DNA of 64,000 nucleotides from Algibacter mikhailovii (lineage in GTDB: Bacteria > Bacteroidota > Bacteroidia > Flavobacteriales > Flavobacteriaceae), in assembly GCF_014651495.1 (NCBI RefSeq), contig NZ_BMWZ01000002.1, forward strand, positions 496,001 to 560,000, written 5' to 3'. Shown piece after piece: positions 36,252-45,563 of the stretch. Within the stretch, counting starts at the first letter, position 1, and each line of letters starts with the position of its first letter. The notes under the pieces were generated by a model, which saw only the letters and a list, made by a program, of their open reading frames with translations, had not been told where the DNA came from and did not search any database. The translations under genes and the position numbers were made by a program.

Positions 36252-36326
36252 ACTAATTCATTCTTTTGGATTAATTCAAAATAGACACTACAACATCACA
36301 CTTTAATAGTATTTAAGCGCTTTAAT

Positions 36327-37079
36327 TTAGAATCCACGTTCCTTTTGAATTTGCTCATAAGCAGCCTGTACTTGTCTAAACTTTTCCTCTGCTCCTTTTT
36401 GGTGTTCTTTTCCCAAATGGATTAACTTATCTGGATGATATTTCTTTACCATTTTTCGGTAGGCCTTTTTTATTTCATCAACAGATGCATTTTTATCTAC
36501 CTCCAAAACTTTATAAGCCGTTTCACTACTATTATAAAACATGGCTTTTATACTATCATAATCCCTATGATTAATTCCTAAATATCCCGAAATTCTATAA
36601 ATTTCTTTGACCTCATCCTCTGTAACAACCCCGTCAGATTTGGCAATTCCGAATAAGAAATGAAGCAATTGCAAACGTGAGGCATGATCCATCATCTGAC
36701 GAATCTGCAGGCATACTGGTCGTACAGAAATTTGTTGTTTGTTAATATTCTTAAAAAGCTTAAACGCATGATTAGCGCGCTCTTTACCATACATGCCTGT
36801 AAACTGTTGACGCACATAATCTAATTCCCGTTGGTCTTGCTTGCCATCGGCTTTAATAACTATAGAAGCCAAAATGAGTAAACTCACCTCAAAATCACCA
36901 GATTGGGTTTGTGGCTTTTGACGTGTGCGCCCACCCCTGTATGGTTCATCACCTTCAAAAATGGCAGTGCCATTTGACATCGAGTCAATAAGACTCCCTA
37001 TTGCAACACCTATTATTGCCCCAATAGGACCTCCAAAAGACCATCCTAAAGCGCCACCAATCCATTTTGAAAGACTCAT
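36327..37079 (-). CDS. TerB and DnaJ domain protein (DjlA-like)
   Basis: A 250-residue protein starting at ATG 37079 ([17 protein letters not shown]). The first about 40 residues are a Gly-rich hydrophobic segment, [20 protein letters not shown], which probably anchors it in the membrane. A TerB-like helical domain follows (about 65-165; [20 protein letters not shown]). The C-terminal J domain has the HPD motif in [18 protein letters not shown]. The architecture matches DjlA-type co-chaperones that recruit DnaK at the membrane. Confidence 0.9.
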   Translation of the reverse strand: MSLSKWIGGALGWSFGGPIGAIIGVAIGSLIDSMSNGTAIFEGDEPYRGGRTRQKPQTQSGDFEVSLLILASIVIKADGKQDQRELDYVRQQFTGMYGKERANHAFKLFKNINKQQISVRPVCLQIRQMMDHASRLQLLHFLFGIAKSDGVVTEDEVKEIYRISGYLGINHRDYDSIKAMFYNSSETAYKVLEVDKNASVDEIKKAYRKMVKKYHPDKLIHLGKEHQKGAEEKFRQVQAAYEQIQKERGF

Positions 37080-37154
37080 ATAAGTATAAATTTTGTTTAT
37101 CGTCAAATATAATATTTGTTAGTTGATTGCATCATGGTTTTGTTACACAATTGG

Positions 37155-37162
37155 TATCTTTG
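37155..37162 (+). promoter_or_regulatory. TAnnTTTG -7 element for the bacilliredoxin gene
   Basis: TATCTTTG is an exact match, 38 bases before the ATG. No TTG lies at the normal -33 distance. Confidence 0.55.
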
Positions 37163-37199
37163 CAGTCTTAAAAATTGTTAATTATTAAAATTTAAAAAT

Positions 37200-37610
37200 A
37201 TGTATCCAGCAGAATTAGTAAAACCAATGCGTGAAGACTTAACAAAAGTTGGTTTTGAAGAATTACATACTGCCGAAGCTGTTGATGCAGCCTTAGCCAA
37301 AGCAGGTACTACTTTAGTAGTAGTAAACTCTGTTTGTGGTTGCGCAGCTGCAAATGCACGCCCAGGAGCTAGAATGAGTTTAGATAACGCTAAAAAACCT
37401 GATAATATAGTAACCGTTTTTGCCGGTGTTGACAGAGAAGCTGTAGATGCTGCTCGTGGTTATATGGTACCATTTCCTCCTAGCTCACCAAGCATGGCAT
37501 TATTTAAAGACGGTGAATTAGTTCATATGCTTGAGCGTCATCATATTGAAGGACGCCCTGCAGAATTGATTGCTGAAAACTTAATTGATGCCTATAACGC
37601 AAATTGCTAA
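37200..37610 (+). CDS. BrxA/BrxB family bacilliredoxin
   Basis: The 136-residue thioredoxin-fold protein has the family CGC active site (C46-G47-C48 in VNSVCGCAAANARPG). In Bacillus, relatives remove bacillithiol from S-bacillithiolated proteins. Flavobacteria are not known to me to make bacillithiol in general, so the physiological thiol is uncertain here. The end, MLERHHIEGRPAELIAENL, is also typical. It is a single gene, with promoter and terminator. Confidence 0.93.
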   Translation: MYPAELVKPMREDLTKVGFEELHTAEAVDAALAKAGTTLVVVNSVCGCAAANARPGARMSLDNAKKPDNIVTVFAGVDREAVDAARGYMVPFPPSSPSMALFKDGELVHMLERHHIEGRPAELIAENLIDAYNANC

Positions 37611-37637
37611 AAGCTTTTGATATTTCAATATTACGCT

Positions 37638-37666
37638 AAAGTCACAATTTTTATTGTGGCTTTTTT
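37638..37666 (+). terminator. Rho-independent terminator after the bacilliredoxin gene
   Basis: A 10-bp stem (AAAGTCACAA with TTGTGGCTTT, one wobble pair) and a 6-base loop run into a T-tract. Confidence 0.8.
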
Positions 37667-37702
37667 GATATATTAAATCGTTTTTTTAAGTTGTATTCAA
37701 TA

Positions 37703-38098
37703 ATGAAAAAAGCATTTTCACCAATAATCATAATCCTTTGCCTAAGTTTAATGGCAACACAATGTGATGAAGACCAAGCGTCTTTTACACAAGTAGACGA
37801 GCAAAATGAATTACTCCTATTAAAAAAAGAAATAGAAACTTTAGCCAATAGGTCTGTTTGTAATGAGTCAACAGCATGTAAATATATAGGCTTTGGCAGT
37901 AAACCATGTGGAGGACCATGGGAATATTTAGTCTATTCCACATCTACTGACACTCAATACCTAGAGGCATTAGTTGCTGATTACAATGAACAAGAGAAAA
38001 CCTTCAACACCAAGTGGGGTGTTATTTCAGATTGTGCAATTCCAAATCCTCCGGCAAGTTTAAAATGTGAAAATAACATTTGCATTGCCATATATTAA
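37703..38098 (+). CDS. Cys-rich hypothetical lipoprotein
   Basis: The 131-residue product starts at ATG 37703 (MKKAFSPIIIILCLSLMATQC) and has a lipobox ending in Cys. A short helix EQNELLLLKKEIETLANRS is followed by six cysteines in a small compact domain: SVCNESTACKYIGFGSKPCG, WGVISDCAIP, SLKCENNICIAIY. This matches an unnamed group of Bacteroidetes proteins with a GSKPCGGPWEYLVYS motif. The spacing suggests three disulfides, so a protease-inhibitor-like or structural role is possible; this is inference only. Confidence 0.68.
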   Translation: MKKAFSPIIIILCLSLMATQCDEDQASFTQVDEQNELLLLKKEIETLANRSVCNESTACKYIGFGSKPCGGPWEYLVYSTSTDTQYLEALVADYNEQEKTFNTKWGVISDCAIPNPPASLKCENNICIAIY

Positions 38099-38125
38099 AA
38101 CTAAGTTTTTTACTAATTTTGGCAT

Positions 38126-38863
38126 ATGTTAAAATTTGCATCCTATATTCTAACGCCCATTTATACTATTGCGTTTTTTTTAACCTTGGTCATATTTCAT
38201 CCCATTCAATGGGTTTGTTTTAATGTCTTTGGATACAAAGCCCATAAAAAAAGCGCCGATTATATGAATATCTGTTTAATGCGCTGCCTTCATATTTTAG
38301 GAACACGTTTTACTTTTGAAAACCCTTATGATATTGAAACAGGAAGGCCGTTAATAATAGTAGCTAATCATCAAAGCATGTATGATATTTCGCCTTTATC
38401 GGTGTTCTTTAGAGCTTACCATCCTAAATTTATTAGCAAAATAGAATTAGGAAAAGGCATCCCAAGTGTATCTTATAACTTACGCCATGGCGGGGCTGCT
38501 TTGATAGACCGCAAAAACCCAAGACAATCCTTACCTGCGCTTATGACGTTTGGAGAATACATTGAAAAAAATAACCGGGCAGCCGTAATATTTCCAGAAG
38601 GCACCAGAAGTAAAGATGGTACACCAAAACGGTTTCAAACCAAAGGTCTTGAAATTTTATTTAAAAAAATCCCTTCTGCTTTAGTCGTTCCGGTGACAAT
38701 TAATAATTCATGGAAAATGATGCGCTATGGCAAATTCCCTTTAGGATTAGGCAATCACCTAAAATTTACTGTGCATAAACCTTTAGAATTAGCTACCTTT
38801 GTTGATACGAAAGCACTTATAAATAGTATTGAAACTACTATTACAGAAGAAATAAAACCTTAA
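38126..38863 (+). CDS. plsC: 1-acyl-sn-glycerol-3-phosphate acyltransferase (PlsC family)
   Basis: This inner-membrane enzyme transfers a second acyl chain to lysophosphatidate in phospholipid synthesis. It has 245 residues, with hydrophobic helices at about 5-45. The catalytic motif NHQSMYD (HxxxxD) is followed by the glycerol-3-phosphate-binding FPEGTRSKDG and the VPVTINNSW motif. It lies 11 bases before an acyl-ACP desaturase gene, consistent with a fatty acid and lipid operon. Confidence 0.92.
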   Translation: MLKFASYILTPIYTIAFFLTLVIFHPIQWVCFNVFGYKAHKKSADYMNICLMRCLHILGTRFTFENPYDIETGRPLIIVANHQSMYDISPLSVFFRAYHPKFISKIELGKGIPSVSYNLRHGGAALIDRKNPRQSLPALMTFGEYIEKNNRAAVIFPEGTRSKDGTPKRFQTKGLEILFKKIPSALVVPVTINNSWKMMRYGKFPLGLGNHLKFTVHKPLELATFVDTKALINSIETTITEEIKP

Positions 38864-38874
38864 TACATATAAAG

Positions 38875-39870
38875 ATGTCATTGAAGAATAAGAGATTTGA
38901 AGTCATGAAGTTTTTGGAAAAAGACGTTGATGCATTAATGGAAAAATATTTAATACCTATAGATAGCATCTGGCAACCAAGTGATTTTCTTCCAGATTCT
39001 GAAGGTACAACGGCAAGCTTTTTTGAGGATGTTACAGAAATAAGAGAATTGGCCAAAGAGCTTCCTTATGATTTTTGGGTTGTTCTTGTTGGTGATATGA
39101 TTACAGAAGAAGCCTTACCAACTTATGAGTCATGGTTAATGGATGTAGAAGGCGTAGACCAAGTACATGGCCAAAATGGTTGGGCTAAATGGGTACGTCA
39201 ATGGACTGCAGAAGAAAACAGACATGGTGATGTACTTAACAAATACCTTTACCTTTCTGGTAGAGTAAACATGAAAGAAATTGAAATTACTACGCAGCAC
39301 TTAATTGCAGATGGTTTTGATATTGGAACAGACAGAGACCCGTATAAAAACTTTGTATACACCAGTTTTCAGGAGTTAGCTACCTATGTATCTCATAATC
39401 GTGTAGCAAAAATCGCCAAAGATGTTGGCAACAAACGTTTGTCTAAAATGTGTAAAATTATTGCAGGAGATGAGATGCGTCACCACCACGCTTATTCTGA
39501 GTTTGTGGAACGTATTTTTCAAGTAGATCCTAGTCAAATGATGATGGCTTTTCATTATATGATGAAACAGAAAATCACCATGCCAGCACACTTTTTAAGA
39601 GAAACAGGCAATCAAATAGGTACCGCTTTTGAAGAGTTTTCTAACACAGCACAACGTATTGGGGTTTATACCTCAACAGATTATGTTGATATTTTACAAA
39701 AATTAATTAACCGTTGGGAAATTGATAAAATCACAGGGCTTAATGATGAAGCTGAAAAGGCCAGAGATTACCTCATGAAACTTCCTGCACGAATGTATCG
39801 CTTATCTGAACGGATGAAAATTCCAGAAAACTCATTTCAGTTTAAATGGGTAGAACCGGCTATAAAATAA
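38875..39870 (+). CDS. Acyl-ACP desaturase (diiron, FA_desaturase_2)
   Basis: This soluble diiron enzyme introduces a double bond in a saturated acyl-ACP. It has 331 residues, typical of plant and bacterial stearoyl-ACP desaturases. The two iron-binding ExxH motifs are in EENRHGD and DEMRHHHAY, each in a long helix. The position, directly after plsC and followed by two small genes with gaps of one and four bases, suggests adjustment of membrane unsaturation by one operon. Confidence 0.95.
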   Translation: MSLKNKRFEVMKFLEKDVDALMEKYLIPIDSIWQPSDFLPDSEGTTASFFEDVTEIRELAKELPYDFWVVLVGDMITEEALPTYESWLMDVEGVDQVHGQNGWAKWVRQWTAEENRHGDVLNKYLYLSGRVNMKEIEITTQHLIADGFDIGTDRDPYKNFVYTSFQELATYVSHNRVAKIAKDVGNKRLSKMCKIIAGDEMRHHHAYSEFVERIFQVDPSQMMMAFHYMMKQKITMPAHFLRETGNQIGTAFEEFSNTAQRIGVYTSTDYVDILQKLINRWEIDKITGLNDEAEKARDYLMKLPARMYRLSERMKIPENSFQFKWVEPAIK

Positions 39871-39871
39871 T

Positions 39872-40210
39872 TTGATTCATTATACTAATAAACGATTTAG
39901 GCTATTATCTACTTCAGATAATAGCGAAGTTTCTACAGCTATAATATTTAAGTATCAGCAGGAAGGGAATATATTAACCTGTAATTATAGCGGAGAACAA
40001 ATCCTTTCTGGGCATCTTATTGGTATTATTGACAGTAATGGTCATATTACCATGAGGTACCATCAAATAAATAAGAACAACGAATTAAGGACTGGCACTT
40101 GTTATTCCAAACCTGAAATTATGGCCTCAGGAAAAATACGACTTCATGAACATTGGCAATGGACTTCAGGTGACTTCTCTAAGGGCGAGTCTATTCTAGA
40201 AGAAATCTAA
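39872..40210 (+). CDS. Small conserved protein (annotated n-acetylglutamate synthase-like in databases)
   Basis: A 112-residue protein of mostly beta structure, with the pattern NILTCNYSGEQILSGHLIG and IRLHEHWQWTSGDFSKGES. From memory, relatives carry the label n-acetylglutamate synthase. That label is not supported here: there is no GNAT acetyltransferase or amino-acid-kinase motif. The start is TTG at 39872, as no in-frame ATG exists before conserved sequence. It follows the desaturase by one base. Confidence 0.75.
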   Translation: MIHYTNKRFRLLSTSDNSEVSTAIIFKYQQEGNILTCNYSGEQILSGHLIGIIDSNGHITMRYHQINKNNELRTGTCYSKPEIMASGKIRLHEHWQWTSGDFSKGESILEEI

Positions 40211-40214
40211 GCCT

Positions 40215-40868
40215 ATGACATTTGAGAACATCATCAATAAAACAAAACTATTTGTAAAAGAAACCTTAGCTGATGCTGAAGGTGGCCACGATTGGTTTCA
40301 CACCTTACGTGTTTATAATAATGCTTTACTTATTGCAAAAGATGAAACTGTAGACCCCTTAATTATAGGGTTAGGTGCGCTATTGCATGATATTGCTGAC
40401 AGCAAATTTCATGATGGAGATGAAATTATAGGTCCAAAAAAAGCTAGGGAGTTTTTATTTAAACTAAATGTAGATTCTAAAGTCATTGAACATGTTGTTC
40501 AGATTATTGAAAACATATCTTTTAAAGGAGGCAATGAAACCCAAAAATTTAAATCGGCAGAACTGGATGTTATTCAAGACGCAGATAGGTTAGATGCTAT
40601 TGGCGCCATAGGCATAGCACGTTGTTTTAATTATGGTGGGTTCAAAAACAGAGGGCTTTATAATCCTGATATAAAACCCAACCTTAATATGAGTAAAGAA
40701 GAATACAAAAATTCTAAGGCACCTACCATAAATCATTTCTACGAAAAATTATTGTTACTAAAAGATCGTATGAATACCTCAACCGCCAAAAAAATAGCCC
40801 TAGAACGCCATAACTATATGCTAAACTTTCTAGAACAATTTTATGCTGAGTGGCATGGGAAGCTCTAA
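40215..40868 (+). CDS. HD domain phosphohydrolase
   Basis: The 217-residue cytoplasmic protein has the HD-type metal-binding pattern: His in GGHDWFHTLRV, HD in GALLHDIADSK, and a distal Asp in VIQDADRLDAIGAIGIAR. Members are phosphohydrolases acting on nucleotides or related phosphates; the substrate is unknown. It starts four bases after the preceding small gene and ends the lipid-associated operon. Confidence 0.9.
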   Translation: MTFENIINKTKLFVKETLADAEGGHDWFHTLRVYNNALLIAKDETVDPLIIGLGALLHDIADSKFHDGDEIIGPKKAREFLFKLNVDSKVIEHVVQIIENISFKGGNETQKFKSAELDVIQDADRLDAIGAIGIARCFNYGGFKNRGLYNPDIKPNLNMSKEEYKNSKAPTINHFYEKLLLLKDRMNTSTAKKIALERHNYMLNFLEQFYAEWHGKL

Positions 40869-41008
40869 TCCTAAACTGAAATCCCTTATTCTATAGCAAA
40901 ACCTGTAAAACAGCCCTTTTATACCAAAAAGACAGCAGGCTCTTTCAATTTTGCAACACCCTATATAATAAGGACTGCATTTATTGAGTCATTACTTATA
41001 ATAACACA

Positions 41009-41881
41009 TTACTGTATCATCATTTTTATTTCTTTACGATAACCAGATGCTGTTTTGCCCGTTATATCATTAAAAGTCTTATTAAAGTGCGAGAAATTGT
41101 TAAACCCGCACTCAAAACAAACATCGGTCACACTCATATCACTTTCAGTTAATAACTTCGTGGCATGTACTACGCGATATTCATTAACCACCTGTGTAAA
41201 TGTTTTTCCCGTTGATTTTTTAAAATATCTACAAAAAGCAGGAACCGTCATACTTACTTTATCAGCAATTTCATCTAAAGGGATATGATGCTCAAAGTTT
41301 TCTCGAACATATTTAAAAATTGTTCCAATTTTTGCACTGTCCTGAGCTTCTGTTTCAAAGGCAAATCCATCAGCATTTAACAATATATAATCATCTGTCT
41401 TTGCCAAATGATTTAAAATTTCCAAAAACTTAAGCACACGTTTTAATCCTTTATGTTCAAGTAGTTTTTCAATTTTAAGTCCTATCTTCTTCTTAGTTTC
41501 TATTTTAAAGCGTATTCCTTTTTTAGCGCGTTCAAATAGAGCTACTATATTAGCCATCTCAGGTACACTAAGAAAATCTTGTCCCAAAAAATCTGCCTTA
41601 AACTGTATAATTGTTTCTGTGCCGTTTGCTGTAAGCCTATCCGAAAAACCATTATGCGGTAAATTAGACCCAATTAATATTAATTGGCTATTATTAAAAT
41701 AAGATAAGTGATTTCCAATATGTGTCTTTCCTTGACCTTTATTTACATAAACAAGTTCAAGTTCTGGATGAAAATGCCAAAAGGCGTTATTTTTATCCAC
41801 GCTTTCTCCATGCTGCTTTACAAGTAATGAACTACCAAAACTTGGAGTAAGCTTTTCTAAAGTAGGTTTCTTTTTAATCAT
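41009..41881 (-). CDS. AraC-family regulator with N-terminal cupin
   Basis: A 290-residue regulator. The N-terminal cupin-type domain (about 25-110; WHFHPELELVYVNKGQGKTHIG) has a His-rich motif and could bind a metal or sugar. The C-terminal HTH pair contains PLDEIADKVSMTVPAFCRYFKKSTGKTFTQ and VTDVCFECGFNNFSHFNKTFNDITGKTASGYRKE. It is divergent from the first duplicated secreted-protein unit, across about 200 bases, and might regulate that gene; there is no direct sign of it. Confidence 0.9.
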   Translation of the reverse strand: MIKKKPTLEKLTPSFGSSLLVKQHGESVDKNNAFWHFHPELELVYVNKGQGKTHIGNHLSYFNNSQLILIGSNLPHNGFSDRLTANGTETIIQFKADFLGQDFLSVPEMANIVALFERAKKGIRFKIETKKKIGLKIEKLLEHKGLKRVLKFLEILNHLAKTDDYILLNADGFAFETEAQDSAKIGTIFKYVRENFEHHIPLDEIADKVSMTVPAFCRYFKKSTGKTFTQVVNEYRVVHATKLLTESDMSVTDVCFECGFNNFSHFNKTFNDITGKTASGYRKEIKMMIQ

Positions 41882-42046
41882 GAGCGCACTTTTCTGGCAA
41901 ATTTAAAACTTATTATGCATACATTATATATTTTTTTACCCCTATTATATGCTATTTTAACATCACGTATACTTAACAATCATTTAACAGTTAAAATAGC
42001 ATACAAAGTAGCCAAAATTGATGTTTTCCATGACTTAGAAGCCCTA

Positions 42047-42054
42047 TATCTTTG
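42047..42054 (+). promoter_or_regulatory. TAnnTTTG -7 element for duplicated unit 1
   Basis: TATCTTTG is exact, with ATGTTTT ending 19 bases upstream as a -33-like element. The same arrangement is found before the second copy at 43324. Confidence 0.65.
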
Positions 42055-42082
42055 TACCGTTGAACGTTAATAACAACAAATT

Positions 42083-42676
42083 ATGAAAAACGTATTTAAA
42101 AAGACAACAAAAGGAATTCTAATGGTAGCTCTACTAGCTACGGTTTCGGGATTCGCAGATGAAGCAAAAATTTTAGTAGATAAAGGATCTAAAAAAACGG
42201 CTTTAATCTTAAACGACGTGAAAAAAGGTAATCAGATTTCTATAAAAGACGAAAATGGAATAATTCTATATTCTGAATTAGTAGAAACTACGGGAACTTA
42301 TAAAAAAGGATTTGATTTAGAAGCATTACCTGATGGCAACTACTTCTTTTTAGTTGAAAAAGACCTAGAGTATAACACTATTCCTTTTTCAGTAGAAGGT
42401 AGCAAGGTTGTTTTTAATAAAGAAAAAGAAGCTAAATTCTTTAAGCCTTTTACAAGAAAAGAAAATGATATGGTGTATATCACCAAGTTTTCTCCTAAAA
42501 ATGAAACAGTAAGCATTAGTATTTATGCAGATCATAATAATGGTTTACAATTAAGACACACTGAAAAAATTGTAGATGAACAAGTTCTGGAACGTGCTTA
42601 TAAATTAGAAAAAGGAAATTACAAAATCGTCATAAACTCTAATAACAAAGAGTATACAACATTCATTAATAATTAG
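42083..42676 (+). CDS. Secreted hypothetical protein, copy 1 of a duplicated pair
   Basis: The 197-residue product has a signal peptide (MKNVFKKTTKGILMVALLATVSGFA) and a two-part beta-rich body. The first part (about 30-115) contains GNQISIKDENGIILYSE and GFDLEALPDGNYFFLVEKD. The second has the KFFKPFTRKENDMVYITKF strand and RHTEKIVDEQVLERAYKLEKG. I do not recognise the function, but the repeated beta segments recall small Ig-like or adhesin domains. It aligns with the product at 43361 along its whole length. It has its own promoter and terminator. Confidence 0.82.
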   Translation: MKNVFKKTTKGILMVALLATVSGFADEAKILVDKGSKKTALILNDVKKGNQISIKDENGIILYSELVETTGTYKKGFDLEALPDGNYFFLVEKDLEYNTIPFSVEGSKVVFNKEKEAKFFKPFTRKENDMVYITKFSPKNETVSISIYADHNNGLQLRHTEKIVDEQVLERAYKLEKGNYKIVINSNNKEYTTFINN

Positions 42677-42708
42677 TTTAATGTCTTATTTAGTTTAGTT
42701 TAGTTGGT

Positions 42709-42740
42709 AAAGTGGGCTGTGGTGGCCCACTTTCATTTTT
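42709..42740 (+). terminator. Rho-independent terminator of duplicated unit 1
   Basis: The arms AAAGTGGGC and GCCCACTTT (9 bp) around a 7-base loop are followed by a C and T-rich tract. The sequence TTTAGTTTAG just before the stem also precedes the second unit's terminator. Confidence 0.85.
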
Positions 42741-43323
42741 TACAACATTCTCAAAACCATTTTATTTCAAATATTTCTTTTCTTTTAACAGAACATGCTT
42801 AATCTATTAGTAAGGATTACCAATAGATAATATCTTCCCAAAAAGCATCTGTAAAAATAAAGATTTAGTTTACTGCACAACGAACTCCCTTAACCAAAAA
42901 ATCACAAGGTGATTATTCAGCATCTATTACCAGAGAAAATTAGAATCTTCTGATCAAACCAAAAATTCTCTCGCTTGAAAGCACACAAAAAAATTAGAGA
43001 AGCAAGGCGGCCAAACTTTATTCAAATAACGAAGCTATTATATATTGCATTACCATTTTATGTATTACTTTATATTTAGTTGCATACAAATTGAGCGGTC
43101 ATTGACTCCCTTTTTTTTAAATACCACCCTTACAGCGATACTTTTATAATACGTAAAATATCCTAACTAATGACTTCAAAAAAATCCGGTGTTTCTACAA
43201 CAATATACTCCGTTAACCACATTATATCCTATATTAACTCAAGACAAAACCAGCTCCATCTTAAGGGGTAAAATTCCATATAAATATATCAATATCAATG
43301 TTTTACTAACAAAACATCCATTA
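42741..43323. other. Gene-free stretch between the duplicated units
   Basis: About 580 AT-rich bases lie between unit 1 and the promoter of unit 2. I found no plausible coding frame, RNA gene or clear repeat. It may be decayed sequence from the duplication, but I saw no recognisable remnant. Confidence 0.45.
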
Positions 43324-43331
43324 TATATTTG
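43324..43331 (+). promoter_or_regulatory. TAnnTTTG -7 element for duplicated unit 2
   Basis: TATATTTG is exact, with ATGTTTT ending 19 bases upstream, matching copy 1. GTTGAACGTTA follows in both leaders. Confidence 0.65.
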
Positions 43332-43360
43332 TAGTGTTGAACGTTATAAAATACCAAATC

Positions 43361-43963
43361 ATGAAAAACGTAATTACAAACACCAAAAAAGGATTCTTAA
43401 TGGTAACAATGTTTGCTACCTTGTTAAGTTTCGCCAATGAAGCGCCGTTTTATTTTATTAAAAACAACGCTAAAAGAACCTCTATTTCTTTAAACAATGT
43501 TAAAGAAGGAAACCTATTATCTATTAAAGATATTAACGGAGTGGTACTATTTAAAGAGTCGATACAGAAATCAGGAATTTATACTAAGGGATTTGATTTA
43601 ACAACCCTTCCCGATGGTCAATATTTATTTGAACTTGAAAAAGATGTTGAAATCAAAACGATTCCATTTTCTGTGAAGTCAGCAGAGGTTATCTTTAATA
43701 AAACCGCTGAAACCACGGTTTTCAAGCCTTATTTAAGAGCCGAAAAGGATATGCTATATGTTAATATGCTAGCCTTAAATCAAGAACCGCTAATTGTAGA
43801 AATTTACTTTACTGATAACAGTAATTATAAATTGATGCACACGGAAAAAATTATGGATAAACAAACAATTCATAAAGCTTTTAAATTATCCGGATTACAC
43901 AAAGGAAGCTACAAGGTCATTTGTTATACACATGGCAAAAAATTTGTTAAAACTTTTAATTAA
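43361..43963 (+). CDS. Secreted hypothetical protein, copy 2 of a duplicated pair
   Basis: The 200-residue product starts at ATG 43361 (MKNVITNTKKGFLMVTMFATLLSFA), which sits at the same place in the leader as copy 1. Shared segments include LSIKDINGVVLFKESIQKSG, TKGFDLTTLPDGQYLFELEK, VFKPYLRAEKDMLYVNM and MHTEKIMDKQTIHKAFKL. The two proteins clearly derive from a duplication that included promoter, leader and terminator. Function is unknown and export is likely. Confidence 0.82.
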   Translation: MKNVITNTKKGFLMVTMFATLLSFANEAPFYFIKNNAKRTSISLNNVKEGNLLSIKDINGVVLFKESIQKSGIYTKGFDLTTLPDGQYLFELEKDVEIKTIPFSVKSAEVIFNKTAETTVFKPYLRAEKDMLYVNMLALNQEPLIVEIYFTDNSNYKLMHTEKIMDKQTIHKAFKLSGLHKGSYKVICYTHGKKFVKTFN

Positions 43964-43992
43964 AACTAGTTCCTTAATTTAGTTTAGTTGTG

Positions 43993-44021
43993 AAAGGTGA
44001 GTCTTAATGGCTCACCTTTTG
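43993..44021 (+). terminator. Rho-independent terminator of duplicated unit 2
   Basis: The arms AAAGGTGAG and CTCACCTTT (9 bp) enclose a 9-base loop. The stem ends in TTTTG, so the T-run is short but present. Confidence 0.75.
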
Positions 44022-44206
44022 CATTTACTGATGTTCACAAGCTGGCCTATTAAAAGCAAGACATCAAATCAAACATGATCAATCTTGATACTCTAACCAA
44101 TAAACTTATCTTTTCATATGCACAAAAATTTAGCGCGTTAATTATGTTCCAATAAAAAAATTTATATTTATGACATAGTATTATTAAAAAGTTGTTTTTT
44201 GAACAT

Positions 44207-45262
44207 ATGAATGATATCTTAAAATTAATCGTACTCCTTATCTTTTTATTTACTTTACCATTTTCTAGTCTTGCTCAGACAACCGATACCACAAACACTA
44301 GAGGCCCTTACAAATACAAACTTCCCATCCTAGGGAAGAAAGCTTATGAAAAGGGATACAACTTCCCACTTCCTCATGGTGTCCTATTAGGAACCCTATA
44401 TAACAAACAGGGTATAATACTTAAGGATTTTGAAATGGCTATTGCAGATCCGGATACTCCAGATAAAGAATTATCTTATTTTGACCTTGAAGGCATCTTA
44501 GATTTTGGACCTTCTGAAGGCCGCATCAACACCCTGAATGTTAGATTTGATACCTGGATTCTACCATTTTTATCTGTCTCTGGAATATTGGGTCGTGTAT
44601 GGGGTGAACAAACGATTAGTTTTAGTATTGTAGGCAGTGACCTAATAGAGAGCATCACTGACATTGAAGGTCAATATTATGGTGTTAATTTATTAGGGAT
44701 TGTGCCCTTAGGACCGGTAAATATAGCTGGGGATTACTCTTGGACTTGGACAACAAATAAACGATTAGACAAACCCGTACTTGTTAAAGTTGGCGGTATT
44801 CGGGTAATTAAGCAGATCAAAACAAAGACCCCTCATAAATATTTTGCCTTTTGGGCAGGTGCCCAATCGCAGAAACTCACAAGTCAAACCTCTGGAAACA
44901 TTGCTTTTGATGAAGCCCTAGGTATTACTGAAGAGGATAAAGAAAACTTAGACAATCATTGGGATATGGTCTTAAATGATGAAGTTGTTGTAAAACAATC
45001 ACCTATTACAGGTAGAGATTTATACTGGAGTGATTTAACCCCATTTGAACAACAGCTTAGACAGGGTGCCTATGATTTGGTTAGAGGAGCTGTTGACAGT
45101 AATGTTTTTTATAAATTTAACAAGCAATTACAGTACGATTGGAATATGCTTTTAGGTGCAAATTTCCAATTTAATAAGCGATGGGGCCTAAAAGCAGAAT
45201 ATGGATTCCTTAAAGAAAAGCAATCCTTGATGATTTCTTTAGATTATAGATTTGGTATTTAG
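44207..45262 (+). CDS. Putative outer-membrane beta-barrel protein
   Basis: A 351-residue product starting at ATG 44207 with a signal peptide (MNDILKLIVLLIFLFTLPFSSLAQ). The rest has alternating hydrophobic strands and ends with an aromatic-hydrophobic strand, SLDYRFGI, as expected of a barrel. Segments such as GPVNIAGDYSWTWTTNKR and WGLKAEYGFLKEKQSLMIS look like barrel strands. No specific family is recognised. It is preceded by terminator-bounded genes and followed by a 300-base gap. Confidence 0.72.
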   Translation: MNDILKLIVLLIFLFTLPFSSLAQTTDTTNTRGPYKYKLPILGKKAYEKGYNFPLPHGVLLGTLYNKQGIILKDFEMAIADPDTPDKELSYFDLEGILDFGPSEGRINTLNVRFDTWILPFLSVSGILGRVWGEQTISFSIVGSDLIESITDIEGQYYGVNLLGIVPLGPVNIAGDYSWTWTTNKRLDKPVLVKVGGIRVIKQIKTKTPHKYFAFWAGAQSQKLTSQTSGNIAFDEALGITEEDKENLDNHWDMVLNDEVVVKQSPITGRDLYWSDLTPFEQQLRQGAYDLVRGAVDSNVFYKFNKQLQYDWNMLLGANFQFNKRWGLKAEYGFLKEKQSLMISLDYRFGI

Positions 45263-45563
45263 TTTAATGGTTTATTTAATGGACTTGAATTTCTCTTTTT
45301 AAATCCATAAAAAAAAAACAACTATACAAAGTGTATTTCCTTGATAGTTAAACTTTTCAATTTTAAAAAACAACATGGCTGATTACAGAATACAAACTGT
45401 TCTAAACCTTGCCTTAAACTTATATTCTAACTAGTATCAGTCAACCTGACATTCAATGCGGCTGTTGCTTTTAGAACAGCAAGTACTTATGCGTAAGAAA
45501 GTTAACTAAAATTAATTCTCAAGTTCTGATAATAATAATTTTATAAATTAGTCCGAAATAAAC
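45263..45563. other. Gene-free upstream region of the SBF transporter
   Basis: About 300 AT-rich bases without a coding frame or RNA gene. It contains TGTTGCTTTTAGAACA at 45473-45488, the same 16-mer as upstream of the fucosidase gene. No exact TAnnTTTG was seen close to the start codon. Confidence 0.45.
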
